Shown here: positions 5,311 to 5,698 of the stretch, one piece after another
How the letters are laid out: every line of letters starts with the position of its first letter
How positions within the stretch are numbered: position 1 is the stretch's first letter
Source of the DNA: Sphingomonas sp.
GTDB lineage: Bacteria > Pseudomonadota > Alphaproteobacteria > Sphingomonadales > Sphingomonadaceae
Assembly: GCA_013822915.1 (NCBI GenBank)
Contig: PNLG01000304.1
Location: 1-5,698 of the forward strand
Length of the DNA: 5,698 nt
Reading direction: 5' to 3'
Program-made: the position numbers and the translations under genes
Notes under the pieces: generated by a model
The model's database searches: none
Seen by the model: the letters and a program-made list of their open reading frames with translations, nothing else
What the model was told of the DNA's origin: nothing

Positions 5311-5698
5311 TCATTTCGCGGACACGCGCCAGATCCGGTTGCCGACATCGTCGGTCACCAGCAACGCGCCGGTGCGATCGGTAATCACCGCAACGGGGCG
5401 CCCCTGCGCGCGTCCTTTCGTATCCAGAAACCCGCCAAGCACATCGACAGGTTTAGCGGTTTTCTCAGGAAAGCCAAATGAATTGAACGGGATATAGACG
5501 ACTTTATAACCAGACACCGGCAACCGGTTCCACGACCCATGCTGGCCGACAAACGCGCCACTCGCAAAGCGCGGCCCCAGCTTGGCGTCGGCGGCAAAGG
5601 CAAGGCCGAGCGAGGCAGTGTGCGGCCCCAGCGCATAATCGGGCCGCTTGGCATATTCGAGCAGATCAGGGCGAAGCACCTCCACCCGCTTGTCGACA
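5311..5698 (-). CDS. PQQ-dependent sugar dehydrogenase, C-terminal part (sorbosone dehydrogenase-like)
   Basis: Only the last 128 complete codons are present; the gene runs off the right edge, and the frame stays open to base 5697 (VDKRVEVLRPDLLEYAKRPD...), so it does not start at the GTG at 5685. The family uses pyrroloquinoline quinone to oxidise sugars or aldoses in the periplasm on a six-bladed beta-propeller. Visible features are ALGPHTASLGLAF at residues 22-34 with the conserved His, GAFVGQHGSWNRLPVSGYKV at 47-65, GRPVAVITD at 99-107, and the last blade GALLVTDDVGNRIWRVS at 110-126. This matches the C-termini of glucose/sorbosone dehydrogenase-like proteins. The exact substrate cannot be set. 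The stop is 75 bases before the regulator ATG on the same strand. Confidence 0.9.
   Translation of the reverse strand, partial: VDKRVEVLRPDLLEYAKRPDYALGPHTASLGLAFAADAKLGPRFASGAFVGQHGSWNRLPVSGYKVVYIPFNSFGFPEKTAKPVDVLGGFLDTKGRAQGRPVAVITDRTGALLVTDDVGNRIWRVSAK

Overview
The window looks like chromosomal DNA of a GC-rich alphaproteobacterium, most likely a sphingomonad (Sphingomonas/Sphingopyxis-like). This rests on protein style (MetK, Lnt and a VOC protein of the kind I associate with Sphingomonadales), strong GC bias at third codon positions, and long spurious antisense ORFs. No database search was possible, so the placement is an inference. I see no phage, transposon, CRISPR array or defence cluster.

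Layout. (1) 1-493: an initiator tRNA-Met gene (78-154, + strand, CCA encoded) sits between a hairpin upstream and a terminator-like hairpin downstream. It is followed by 339 bases with no convincing gene but several perfect inverted repeats. (2) 494-4234, minus strand, transcribed right to left: lnt (apolipoprotein N-acyltransferase), then metK (S-adenosylmethionine synthetase), then a small exported protein of unknown function. Spacings are about 70 bases and no strong terminator separates them, so they may be co-transcribed. (3) 4312-4728, plus strand: a small VOC (glyoxalase/dioxygenase-fold) protein divergent from lnt, with a GTG start. (4) 4744-5235, minus strand: a winged-helix regulator, convergent with the VOC gene. 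Only 15 bases separate them, and a hairpin there is built from both stop codons. (5) 5311-5698, minus strand: the C-terminal part of a PQQ-dependent sugar (sorbosone-type) dehydrogenase running off the right edge.

Most of the content is ordinary housekeeping: Lnt completes lipoprotein maturation in the inner membrane, MetK makes SAM, and tRNA-fMet starts translation. The part that earned a closer look is the 69-base lnt-metK gap. The metK ribosome-binding/start region is imperfectly duplicated 46 bases upstream. The upstream copy starts an 11-codon reading frame (MRPQRLDMAQL) whose stop codon overlaps the metK Shine-Dalgarno sequence, and its own start lies in a hairpin. That is the geometry of a translationally coupled leader peptide. 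I do not know it as a described metK control element, and it remains a hypothesis. Secondary points are an A-U pair replacing the first of the three canonical G-C pairs in the initiator tRNA anticodon stem, the shared stop-codon hairpin, and a tandem repeat plus palindrome at the start of the regulator gene.
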